Shown piece by piece: positions 8,773-16,988 of a stretch of 64,000 nucleotides of DNA. The notes under the pieces were generated by a model. It worked only from the letters and a program-made list of their open reading frames with translations, did no database searches and was not told the origin of the DNA. The stretch lies in NCBI GenBank assembly GCA_938029725.1, contig CALHGE010000020.1, positions 1-64,000 of the forward strand, written 5' to 3'. Every line of letters begins with the position of its first letter. The first letter of the stretch is position 1. The DNA comes from an uncultured Flavobacteriaceae bacterium. GTDB taxonomy: Bacteria; Bacteroidota; Bacteroidia; Flavobacteriales; Flavobacteriaceae. The position numbers and the translations under genes are program-made.

Positions 8773-9387
8773 TCAATTGTCCGTATTTTGTTTTTTCATG
8801 GCATCAGCCACCGCTTTAGAACTTGCATCGCGTTCTTCAAGTTCTGAAATAATTTTCGGATGATCATGTTCGCGACCTTGCGAAAGTTTATAAGTTGCTT
8901 GAATATCTTCTATCTTTATTTCGAACCCTACCACACCTTTAATCTGCCGCATTGTTTTAGATGACATATCACGAGAAGAAACCGGCTCTTTTGAACCTGC
9001 TTCATATTTGTCAACCAATTTATGTAGCGATTCTAATAAAGCTGCTTCCGTTTGAATTTTTAGAGTTCCGTACACATGAACTGCAATATAATTCCATGTG
9101 GGCACTTCTTCTTCGATGTACCATGAGGAAGAAACATAGGTATGAGGACCGTTGAAAATGCAAAGTACTTGAGTATTTTCTTCAAAATATTGCCATTGTG
9201 GATTAGCTTTAGCAATATGACCTACTAGCATATCATTTCCGTCTGAATCCGCATCTAATTCTAAGGGAATATGAGTGGCCCAAGGTTTGCCATCGACTTG
9301 ATTTACCAAAATTCCAAAGCTATTATTCTTTACAAAATCTTTGATTTCGTCGATGTCTTCGTTTTTGTAGTGAGAAGGAATAAACAT
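8773..9387 (-). CDS. PaiB-type FMN-binding protein
   Basis: 204 residues of the PaiB family (FMN-binding split-barrel, annotated as negative transcriptional regulator after Bacillus PaiB). Full-length match: MFIPSHYKNED at the start, FGILVNQVDGKPWATHIPL, VLCIFNGPHTYVSSSWY, VPTWNYIAVHVYG and KGVVGFEIKIEDIQATYKLSQ. The domain resembles pyridoxamine oxidase-like flavoproteins and probably handles a flavin or haem-like cofactor; direct DNA binding in this lineage is uncertain. First gene of a probable minus-strand operon with the GH113-like hydrolase and the TIM-barrel protein. Confidence 0.9.
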   Translation of the reverse strand: MFIPSHYKNEDIDEIKDFVKNNSFGILVNQVDGKPWATHIPLELDADSDGNDMLVGHIAKANPQWQYFEENTQVLCIFNGPHTYVSSSWYIEEEVPTWNYIAVHVYGTLKIQTEAALLESLHKLVDKYEAGSKEPVSSRDMSSKTMRQIKGVVGFEIKIEDIQATYKLSQGREHDHPKIISELEERDASSKAVADAMKKQNTDN

Positions 9388-9927
9388 AGGTGTGATTATA
9401 TAGGTTGTACAATTTAACGATTAAGGCTTAGATTGTGGCCAGAAAACCAAAGGATATCTCAACCAAATTCACTTTAAACTTTAGATTAAGAATGTTATGG
9501 GCGCACTAAAATTTAAGAAGATAGCGCAGGAATAACAAAAGGTTTTGTCTTTTTTAAGCTTTTTATAAGCCAAGTGAAATTTTATAGAGATGCAAGGGGG
9601 GCGACCTAAACCATTCGAATAGCATTTGGCCAATCTAATGCTAGAAGGCAAAAGAAAGGAAAGTAAGTTGTTTTGAAAAATTGGTATTCGTTAAACTTGA
9701 GACTATAATCTTTCGTGTCGTAGGAGTAGCGGAATAAAAGTATTTCAACTGAATCAAACCCGGTTGAGATAATTTATTTTCTCAGGTCAATTTTGTAGGA
9801 TATCAAAAACGAATAAAAATAGGGTAATCTGCTAAGACTTGATTCTAGGCCAAGAATTAAATCTTAGTAGATTACTTCCTTTGAAAGCCAATGAAACAGC
9901 TCTTTTTAGCTGTGTTATTAGATTTCT
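9388..9927. other. Intergenic region, 540 bases
   Basis: This stretch lies between the 5' end of the PaiB gene and the 3' end of the helicase gene, both on the minus strand. It should contain the PaiB promoter, but I see no convincing TAnnTTTG box, strong hairpin or conserved reading frame. A plus-strand frame overlapping the helicase 3' end is the antisense of the Arg/Asn-rich tail and is not a gene. Confidence 0.5.
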
Positions 9928-11232
9928 TTACGAATCACTGTCTCTACGTCGGCTATTTCCACCGCCACTATTTCTATTAGTATTTCGTGTTCTATTTTTG
10001 TTGCGATTCGCATTTCCAGACCCGCTGTTGTTTCTAGATTGATTATTTCTCGGTTTTTGTGAAGGTCTTCTTACTGCTGTTTCTTGCTCAGAAGCCTCAT
10101 CCATAAATGGGTGTTCTCCTAACCTAGGTACTTGTTGTTTTATGAGCTTTTCAATATCTCGTAAGTAAGGTCGTTCTTCTGCCATACAGAATGACAATGC
10201 AATACCGCTAGCATTGGCACGACCTGTTCGCCCGATACGATGCACGTAGGTTTCAGAGACATTTGGTAAATCGTAATTGACCACTAAAGCCAAATCTTCA
10301 ACATCAATACCACGTGCAGCAATATCTGTAGCCACTAGTACTTTTAATTTACCTTCTTTAAAAGCACCTAAGGCTTTTTGCCTTGCAGCTTGTGATTTAT
10401 TTCCGTGAATAGCAGCAGAGCGTATGTCTGCCTGTTCTAGCTTTTTAACAATTTTATTAGCGCCATGTTTCGTCCTTGAAAAGACAAGCACAGAGTCATT
10501 AGGTCTTTGTTCAAGTAAATGAACCAAAAGCTTAGGTTTGTTTGCTTTGCTAACAAAATAAATACCTTGTTCTACTTTTTCTGCCGTCGCCTGCTCTGGC
10601 TTTATGGTGACTTGTTCAAACTCACCTAACATTTTACGCGACAATTCCACTATGCTTTTTGGCATGGTAGCTGAAAAGAATAGTGATTGCCGTTTGGGAG
10701 GTAGTTTGGCGATAATTTTTTTGATATCGTGAATAAAGCCCATATCCAACATTTGGTCAGCCTCATCGAGCACAACAAAATCTAAATCTCGAAAGGAGAT
10801 AAACCCTTGGTTCATTAAATCAAGTAATCGACCCGGAGTGGCAACTAATATATCCACGCCAGCTTTCAATGCATTTACTTGCTTACTTTGTTTTACACCA
10901 CCAAAGATTACAGTGTTTCTCAGTCCTGTATGTTTGCCGTAAGCGGTAAAACTTTCTCCTATTTGAATGGCTAATTCACGGGTAGGAGTAACTACCAAAG
11001 CTTTTACTTTTCTCGAGTGCTGTCTTAGGCTAATGCCTTCGTACAAATGATGTAAAATAGGAATGCCAAAAGCTGCGGTTTTTCCGGTTCCAGTTTGTGC
11101 TACACCTAAGAGGTCTTTGCCTTGGAGTAAAATCGGAATTGCTTGTTCTTGAATAGGAGTAGGGTTGGTATAGCCTTCATCTTGAAGTGCTTTAAGAATA
11201 GGCTCTGCGAGCCCGAGGTCTTTAAATGTCAT
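9928..11232 (-). CDS. DEAD-box RNA helicase, RhlE-like
   Basis: 434 residues with the complete set of DEAD-box motifs in order: [14 protein letters not shown] and Q motif [10 protein letters not shown], Walker A AQTGTGKT (about 39-46), [17 protein letters not shown] in [19 protein letters not shown], then [25 protein letters not shown] and HRIGRTGRA. The C-terminal ~55 residues are a low-complexity tail rich in Asn, Arg, Ser and Gly, usual for RhlE-type helicases that bind RNA nonspecifically. It unwinds RNA duplexes with ATP, probably in ribosome maturation or cold adaptation. A single gene, with its own likely -7 promoter box just upstream. Confidence 0.93.
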   Translation of the reverse strand: MTFKDLGLAEPILKALQDEGYTNPTPIQEQAIPILLQGKDLLGVAQTGTGKTAAFGIPILHHLYEGISLRQHSRKVKALVVTPTRELAIQIGESFTAYGKHTGLRNTVIFGGVKQSKQVNALKAGVDILVATPGRLLDLMNQGFISFRDLDFVVLDEADQMLDMGFIHDIKKIIAKLPPKRQSLFFSATMPKSIVELSRKMLGEFEQVTIKPEQATAEKVEQGIYFVSKANKPKLLVHLLEQRPNDSVLVFSRTKHGANKIVKKLEQADIRSAAIHGNKSQAARQKALGAFKEGKLKVLVATDIAARGIDVEDLALVVNYDLPNVSETYVHRIGRTGRANASGIALSFCMAEERPYLRDIEKLIKQQVPRLGEHPFMDEASEQETAVRRPSQKPRNNQSRNNSGSGNANRNKNRTRNTNRNSGGGNSRRRDSDS

Positions 11233-11248
11233 ATAAATTTATAAGCTA

Positions 11249-11256
11249 CAAAGGTA
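11249..11256 (-). promoter_or_regulatory. Putative -7 box of the helicase promoter
   Basis: On the minus strand the sequence reads TACCTTTG, a perfect match to the Bacteroidota -7 consensus TAnnTTTG. It ends 17 bases before the helicase ATG, which implies a leader of roughly ten bases. No clear TTG -33 element lies at the usual 19-21 base spacing, so this rests on one element only. Confidence 0.45.
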
Positions 11257-11450
11257 CGTTTTAACTATGGATTAAGGTGCCGAAGCGTTAAACAAAAACA
11301 AATCGAGTGCTGCTTAGTCACAACAAGAACAGAGCACATTACACTGTATTCGTGTCAGTTGACAACATTAAATAGTTGGAGTTGCTCCTTTCTCTTAGGT
11401 TTCTTTACGAACTTATTTTGTTTAACTAAATGTGCATTGCTTCCAATAAT

Positions 11451-12434
11451 ATGAAAATACTTCAAAAAACCAGTTTTGTAATTTTATTTGGGTTAGCAGC
11501 TTCTTTTATTCGAGGTCAAGATCAACCACCAGTAGTTACAGGAACTGGCGATCAAGTCTATTGCCCCGGAGCTTCGGTTTCAATTGCAAATAGTATAAGC
11601 ATTACAGATCCAGATGATACGACCACCACGGCTGTTTATATTCAGATTTCAGGGGGCTATAGCAATGGTGAAGATTTGTTGACGCTAACGGGGAGCCACC
11701 CCAATATAAGTTCAACATGGGAACCCGTTCAAGGTGAATTAACTTTGCTTGGTCCGGCAACATATATTGAGTTTGAAGCTGCTATTCTTGCGACAGAATT
11801 CTCTTCTAACTCAGCAAGTCCGTCAGGTACGAAGCAATTTTCTATTACTGTTGGTGAAGCTAATTTTTTACCTAATACGGGGCATTATTATGAATTTGTT
11901 TCAGACCCAGGTATTAGCTGGACAGCCGCTGAAACTGCTGCTAGCGGTCGCACTTACTTTGGTTTACAGGGTTATTTGGTAACTTTAACTACACAAGAAG
12001 AAGCTGATTTTTCAGGTGCACAAGCTAGTGGATTTGGCTGGATTGGTGCAACTGATTTGGCTGTTGAAGGCGAATGGCGATGGGTTACTGGACCCGAAGC
12101 TGGTATTCAATTTTGGCAGGGCAGGTCAAACGGTACAGAGTTGACTTATGCTAATTGGAATGGAGGAGAACCAAACAATGTTGGCGGCGGCGGTGAAGAC
12201 TACGCTCATATAGCGGCAGCTTCGGTGATTCGTGGCGGTGCACCAATAGGGGCCTGGAATGATTTACCCAATGCAGGTGGTGGAGGTGCGTATGCTTCGC
12301 AAGGATATGTAGTTGAGTATGGCGGTATGCCAGGTGATCCTACGTTAAATATTACGGCAACCACTGCTATGTCTCTGAGTTTATGCCCAATAATTACGAA
12401 TAGGAGAATTACCCATCGAATAAAGAGAAATTAA
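11451..12434 (+). CDS. Secreted C-type lectin domain protein
   Basis: 327 residues from the ATG at 11451, preferred over an upstream ATG 21 bases earlier because it places the signal peptide (KILQKTSFVILFGLAASFIRG) at the very N-terminus. Residues about 25-130 form a beta-rich region with SISITDPDDTTTT, like cadherin-type or gliding-associated repeats. A C-type lectin domain covers about 140-300: GHYYEFVSDPGISWTAAE, YLVTLTTQEE, FGWIGATDL, GEWRWVTGPEAG, the EPNN carbohydrate/calcium motif, and AWNDLPN. The protein probably binds glycans at the cell surface. It ends at ITNRRITHRIKRN without the long type B T9SS sorting domain common in relatives; it may be truncated or a short form. Confidence 0.8.
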   Translation: MKILQKTSFVILFGLAASFIRGQDQPPVVTGTGDQVYCPGASVSIANSISITDPDDTTTTAVYIQISGGYSNGEDLLTLTGSHPNISSTWEPVQGELTLLGPATYIEFEAAILATEFSSNSASPSGTKQFSITVGEANFLPNTGHYYEFVSDPGISWTAAETAASGRTYFGLQGYLVTLTTQEEADFSGAQASGFGWIGATDLAVEGEWRWVTGPEAGIQFWQGRSNGTELTYANWNGGEPNNVGGGGEDYAHIAAASVIRGGAPIGAWNDLPNAGGGGAYASQGYVVEYGGMPGDPTLNITATTAMSLSLCPIITNRRITHRIKRN

Positions 12435-12451
12435 ATAGCTTTATGACTGCA

Positions 12452-14002
12452 CTATAAACCAGCTATTGCTGCTTCTGCACAACGTTCACCATCCATAGCA
12501 GCTGACACAATTCCGCCTGCATAACCACCTCCTTCTCCACAAGGAAATAAACCTTCAATTTCGGGATGCTCAAGTTTTTCATTTCTAGGAATATTTACGG
12601 GTGATGAGGTACGTGACTCAACGCCAACAATATTAGCTTGAGCGGTATAATAGCCTTTCATTTTCTTTCCGAATTCTGCAAAACCCGATCGTAATCGGCT
12701 GCCTATTAGTTTAGGAAGCAGCGAATGTAGTGGTGTAGAATTCAAACCAGGCTGGTAAGAAGTAGGGTTGAGGTCTGCAGATAGTTTCCCCTCTACAAAA
12801 TCTGTTAGGCGCTGTGCTGGAGCAGTTTGTGTTCTTCCGCCTGAAGTGAAAGCCAAGCGTTCCAAATCCTTTTGATATTCCAAACCTCGTAATTCTCCGA
12901 ATTTTTCATATTTGTATAAATCTTCATCAGCATTGATTTCTACAACAATACCCGAATTGGCGTATAAATTATTTCTTTTGGAGGGAGACATCCCATTCAC
13001 TACAACTTCTCCAGCAGCCGTTGCCGCAGGAACAATAAACCCACCAGGGCACATGCAAAAAGAATACACCCCACGTCTTTTTGATTGGTGTACCATGCTA
13101 TAGGCCGCAGCCGGAAGCAATTCGTTGCGGTCTCCTCTGCAATGGTATTGAATCGAATCAATGATTTGTTGCGGGTGTTCTACCCGAACACCCATTGCAA
13201 ATGACTTCGCTTTCAAGGCAATTTTCTTTTTTTGTAACAGGTAAAAGATGTCACGAGCGGAATGGCCAGTGGCAAGAATTACGCGTTGAACTTCCATTTC
13301 TTTTGATTCATCTAAAACAATGGCTTTTAATTGATTAGCCACAATTTTAAAGTCTGTTACTTTCGTATTGAAATGTACTTCTCCACCATATTCAATAATT
13401 GTTTCTCGAATGTTTTGAACAATTTTTGGTAGTTTGTTCGTTCCGATATGTGGGTGAGCATCGATCAAAATTTCTTCAGTCGCGCCGTGATGTACAAGGC
13501 TTTCAAAAACACGTCGCACATCACCTCTTTTTAAGCTTCTGGTGTATAATTTTCCATCAGAGTATGTGCCTGCACCACCTTCACCAAAGCAGTAATTTGA
13601 ATCTTCATTTACGATATGATCTTGATTAATCGCTTTTATATCACGACGACGTTCTTGAACGTTTTTGCCCCGTTCTAGAACAATGGGCTTGTAGCCGAGT
13701 TCGATGCAGCGCAGGGCGGCCCACATTCCTGCAGGGCCAAAACCAATAATATGAATAGCTTTGCCTTTAGAAACATCTTTGTAGTCGAAAGTATACTCTT
13801 TTGTGGAAGGCATGGGTTCGTTGATGTAGACTTCTAACTTGTAGTTAAAGTAAATACTCGGCTTACGGGCATCAATGGATTTGCGAAGTACTTTAATTTG
13901 AATGTCATTTTCTGCAACACCCAAATATTTAGCAGTTTTTCTTTGCAGCCCTAACTGGCTTTCTTCTTTTAAGCTTACCCGTAATTGGATGTTTCTTATC
14001 AT
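12452..14002 (-). CDS. FAD-dependent dehydrogenase of the COG2509 family
   Basis: 516 residues. An N-terminal ~75-residue ferredoxin-like region (RVSLKEESQLGLQRKTAKYLG) precedes the FAD-binding Rossmann motif HIIGFGPAGMWAALRCIELG and LERGKNVQERRRDI. Then come the family-specific SNYCFGEGGAGTYSDGKLYTR, LATGHSARDIF, the Cys-containing FCMCPGGFIVPA, and the final SPVNIPRNEKLEHPEIEGLFPCGEGGGYAGGIVSAAMDG. This is the uncharacterised NAD(P)/FAD-dependent oxidoreductase family found in most Bacteroidota; the electron donor and acceptor are unknown. The gene converges with the lectin gene, whose stop lies 18 bases away, so it is independent. Confidence 0.9.
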   Translation of the reverse strand: MIRNIQLRVSLKEESQLGLQRKTAKYLGVAENDIQIKVLRKSIDARKPSIYFNYKLEVYINEPMPSTKEYTFDYKDVSKGKAIHIIGFGPAGMWAALRCIELGYKPIVLERGKNVQERRRDIKAINQDHIVNEDSNYCFGEGGAGTYSDGKLYTRSLKRGDVRRVFESLVHHGATEEILIDAHPHIGTNKLPKIVQNIRETIIEYGGEVHFNTKVTDFKIVANQLKAIVLDESKEMEVQRVILATGHSARDIFYLLQKKKIALKAKSFAMGVRVEHPQQIIDSIQYHCRGDRNELLPAAAYSMVHQSKRRGVYSFCMCPGGFIVPAATAAGEVVVNGMSPSKRNNLYANSGIVVEINADEDLYKYEKFGELRGLEYQKDLERLAFTSGGRTQTAPAQRLTDFVEGKLSADLNPTSYQPGLNSTPLHSLLPKLIGSRLRSGFAEFGKKMKGYYTAQANIVGVESRTSSPVNIPRNEKLEHPEIEGLFPCGEGGGYAGGIVSAAMDGERCAEAAIAGL

Positions 14003-14364
14003 AGGGCAAAATTAGTGGAATTTGTGAGATAATACCGAAGCTGTCTTTCTAAAGAATTTTAGCATCTTATTTTTTGTTTTTTTTAGATTTTCATTCTAAA
14101 GAAATTGGAATTAATAATTGCTGACCATTTGCAATACACTAAGAGAGTTCAATGCTTTTGCTGCCATTTACAAGGCTTGGATAACAAGGCCTTAATTTTT
14201 TTAAGGCTATTTTATCAGTCAAGAGGCTAGTTGAATTCTTGTCTAAACTTGTTTTAGCTGAATAAGAGGGATTTCGGAAATCGCATTGGTATAATAGAAT
14301 CTTATTACATATATTTGGGTAATAGTCAAATAGTTACTCCCCCAGCTGTTCCAACCACAAAAAA
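14003..14364. other. Divergent intergenic region, 362 bases
   Basis: Lies between the divergent COG2509 flavoprotein and FIST genes and must contain both promoters. The right half holds a good two-element promoter for the FIST operon, listed separately. For the flavoprotein, a TAATTTTG box is present on the minus strand at 14007-14014, but it is so close to the ATG that it would give an almost leaderless transcript. No reading frame or strong hairpin is apparent. Confidence 0.5.
14286..14317 (+). promoter_or_regulatory. Putative promoter of the FIST-cyclase operon
   Basis: TTG at 14286-14288, a 21-base spacer, then TATATTTG at 14310-14317. This fits the Bacteroidota primary sigma factor consensus (TTG, 19-21 bases, TAnnTTTG) at both elements. 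The predicted transcription start is about 40 bases before the ATG of the FIST gene. It is the best promoter I can see in the window. Confidence 0.6.
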
Positions 14365-15561
14365 ATGAAAACTAAAATAGGTATTGGTTTTAGCAACCAA
14401 ACAGTATCCGAAAAAGCAGGAAAAGAAGCGGCTGAGTTAGCCCTTATAAATGGAGGTATAGAGACCCCAGATTTTGCTCTTATTTTTAGCGGAGGTAAAC
14501 ATGATCCTCATGATTTTTTGAAGGGTGTAAATCAAGTTTTACCAAACGTTTCAAAGGCTGGTGGCTCATCATTTGGTATTATTACTGATGATTTTATTGG
14601 TTATGATGGTTTTGAAGTTGGCGTCACCGTTTTTAGTTCAGACAATATCCGTTTTCAATCATTTACTGCCGGCGATCTCAATAAAGATGAATTCGCAACG
14701 GGTGAGATTTTAGGAAAAAAAATCAAGGAAGCTGTTGCAGATGATTCGCAGGGTTTATTTGTATTTTATGATTCCAGTAAACAGCAAAACCCACCAATGC
14801 TCAATTTTGCAACGCCTCTTTTTGCGGCTTTAGAAAAACACTTACCAGCAGAACTTGTGGTCGCCGGAGGCGGGTTTTTGGCTGATATGATGTTAAGTTC
14901 ATGCTATCAATACATAGATAACGAAGTGTATACTCAGAACGCTATTGGAATTTTAATGTCAGGAAATTTCACTATGGACGTAGCCATATTGCATGGTTGC
15001 CAACCCTGTAGCGATTATATAACGGTAACAAAAACAGACGGTCCTGTAGTTTTAGAAATTGATAATGAACCAGCATTGGAAGTGCTTGATGAATTACTTG
15101 GTGCCAATCACGGAATCGATTTTAAAGACTTTGCCATGAATGTTACCTTGGGTGTAAATAGAGGGGATAAATTTGGAGAGTTTAAAGAAAGTGATTACGC
15201 CAATAGACTTACGTTAGCCGTTGATGAAGAAAAAAAAGCCTTGATCATGTTTGAACCAGATCTGAAAGCAGGAAACGAGGTGCAATTAATGAGGCGTAGC
15301 TTGGATCCTAAATATGTAACAGAAGCGATTGCTACTTTAAAAAAGAATGTATCAAACCCTTCTTTTGCCTTTTATATTGATTGTGGAGGTAGGGCCAAGC
15401 CTTTTTCTGGGGTTGGTTTTGAAGATGCAGACGAAGTTAAAAAGGGATTAGAAGGTATTCCGCTGGCTGGGTTTTATTCAGGGGTAGAAGTAGCTAAAGT
15501 GGGTAAGAATTTACAGGCCCTTGATTGGACAGGTGTTTTATGTTTATTTTCTGATTTATAA
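14365..15561 (+). CDS. FIST-domain sensory protein
   Basis: 398 residues covering both halves of the FIST module. FIST_N (about 20-215) contains ALIFSGGKHDPHDFLKGV, GGSSFGIITDDFIGYDGFEVGVTVFSS and VAGGGFLADM. FIST_C (about 220-385) has PALEVLDELLGANHG, KAGNEVQLMRRSLDP, the Cys-containing FAFYIDCGGRAKPFSGVG and a C-terminal PLAGFYSGVEVAKVG. FIST is a predicted small-ligand sensor (proposed for amino acids) usually coupled to kinases or cyclases. Here it is encoded 10 bases upstream of a class III cyclase, which suggests that it controls that cyclase as a separate subunit. Cytoplasmic: no signal peptide or membrane helix. Confidence 0.88.
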   Translation: MKTKIGIGFSNQTVSEKAGKEAAELALINGGIETPDFALIFSGGKHDPHDFLKGVNQVLPNVSKAGGSSFGIITDDFIGYDGFEVGVTVFSSDNIRFQSFTAGDLNKDEFATGEILGKKIKEAVADDSQGLFVFYDSSKQQNPPMLNFATPLFAALEKHLPAELVVAGGGFLADMMLSSCYQYIDNEVYTQNAIGILMSGNFTMDVAILHGCQPCSDYITVTKTDGPVVLEIDNEPALEVLDELLGANHGIDFKDFAMNVTLGVNRGDKFGEFKESDYANRLTLAVDEEKKALIMFEPDLKAGNEVQLMRRSLDPKYVTEAIATLKKNVSNPSFAFYIDCGGRAKPFSGVGFEDADEVKKGLEGIPLAGFYSGVEVAKVGKNLQALDWTGVLCLFSDL

Positions 15562-15571
15562 GAATTAGCAA

Positions 15572-16897
15572 ATGAGTTCTTCGGCACATAACGAATCGGC
15601 ACAAAAGGAAATAGATTACTATAAAGCTAGACTTAAGAAGCTCACAAGTTCTTATATGACCTTAGAATATAGGAATGCTTCCTTGGCTAAAGATGTCTTA
15701 GAGATGAGTGAAGGCCTGAGGGTAATTTCTCAACTACAAGATAGAAATGATTCAAACCTTACACTAGAAGAACTCCTCGATACGCTTACCGAAAATATCA
15801 ATATTCGGCTAAAAATGGATGTAACCTTGTTACTTATTCCGAAAAGCGAAAAGAACCGCTCCTACAAGCCAAAGTTTATTAAAGCCTTTAATGGCTATAA
15901 TAGTGATGTGATATCACAAAAAAGCATATTCTTTGCTGCTGACTTTATAGAAAGTAAATCTTTTATTATAAGTAATAATAGTGAAGAGTATTCTGATTTT
16001 ATTGCTGAAATAAGACAGGTTTTAGAGATAGACCACTTTATTTTATGCCCTATTATTAATACGGATGAAATAATTGGGTACATATTTACAGGAAGAAGAA
16101 CTCAGCTCTTGCAAACCGGTACAGGCTTAGTATCATATCATCATAATATTCTTGAGGCTATAAGTAGTGTTATCTCGGCCTTAAGAAGCCAAATTGATCG
16201 CAATAAAATCTTGGAAAAGAAAGTTGCAAAAAGAACAGCCGATTTACATAAAGAAAAGGAAATCAGCGAAAAATTATTACTGAATATTCTTCCTTATGAA
16301 ACGACTATTGAACTTAAGAAAAATGGGTTCGCAAAAGCTAAAGATTATAGTGTTGTCACCGTACTTTTTACTGATTTTGTAAATTTCACAACCTACAGTG
16401 AAGGCCTAAATCCCCAAGAATTAGTTGCAGAAATTGATTTTTATTATAGCGCTTTTGATACTATCGTAAGTAAATATAACGTTGAAAAAATTAAGACGAT
16501 AGGTGATAGTTATATGTGTGCGGCAGGTTTACCGGTTAAAAACTTTACCCATGCTTCAGATGCCGTAAATACCGCATTGGATATTCGTGATTTTGTGCAG
16601 AAAACGAAAGTAGACCGGATAAAGCAGAACAAGCATTTTTTTGATATTAGAATTGGCTTAAACAGTGGCCCTGTAATAGCAGGAATAGTAGGTATAAAGA
16701 AGTTTGCTTACGATATATGGGGAGATACAGTAAATATAGCGTCGCGGATGGAATCTAATTGCGAGCCAGGTAAAATCAATATCAGTAAAGCCACCTATAA
16801 ACTAGTTCAAGAAGATTTTGACTGTACACATAGAGGTGTTATAGATGTTAAAAATAAGGGGCTAATAGACATGTATTTTGTAGAAAGATTCAGTTAA
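15572..16897 (+). CDS. Adenylate cyclase with coiled coil and GAF-like region
   Basis: 441 residues. An N-terminal coiled coil (about 5-50) is followed by a GAF-like region (about 60-205), a second coiled coil (about 208-235) with the kinase-like linker KEISEKLLLNILPYETTIELKKNG typical of soluble cyclases, and the catalytic domain (about 255-441). Metal-binding Asp268 is in LFTDFVNF and Asp312 in KTIGDSYM. Lys308 and Asp381 (FAYDIWGD) are the adenine-recognising pair, and the Asn/Arg motif is VNIASRME, so this one should make cAMP from ATP. It is translationally close to the FIST gene (10-base gap), implying a FIST-sensed cAMP signal. Soluble, probably a homodimer. Confidence 0.9.
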   Translation: MSSSAHNESAQKEIDYYKARLKKLTSSYMTLEYRNASLAKDVLEMSEGLRVISQLQDRNDSNLTLEELLDTLTENINIRLKMDVTLLLIPKSEKNRSYKPKFIKAFNGYNSDVISQKSIFFAADFIESKSFIISNNSEEYSDFIAEIRQVLEIDHFILCPIINTDEIIGYIFTGRRTQLLQTGTGLVSYHHNILEAISSVISALRSQIDRNKILEKKVAKRTADLHKEKEISEKLLLNILPYETTIELKKNGFAKAKDYSVVTVLFTDFVNFTTYSEGLNPQELVAEIDFYYSAFDTIVSKYNVEKIKTIGDSYMCAAGLPVKNFTHASDAVNTALDIRDFVQKTKVDRIKQNKHFFDIRIGLNSGPVIAGIVGIKKFAYDIWGDTVNIASRMESNCEPGKINISKATYKLVQEDFDCTHRGVIDVKNKGLIDMYFVERFS

Positions 16898-16988
16898 AGT
16901 TTGGTCTCATTTTTTGTAATGACTCTTCCGCAGGCTATGTTGAATAACGAACGAGCTTGATTACTAAATATGTATTTAAATTAAAACA

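Noticed and set aside
9839-10042. 67-codon plus-strand frame
   Set aside because: It is antisense to the Arg/Asn-rich tail of the helicase; its Leu/Phe richness is a mirror of that composition.
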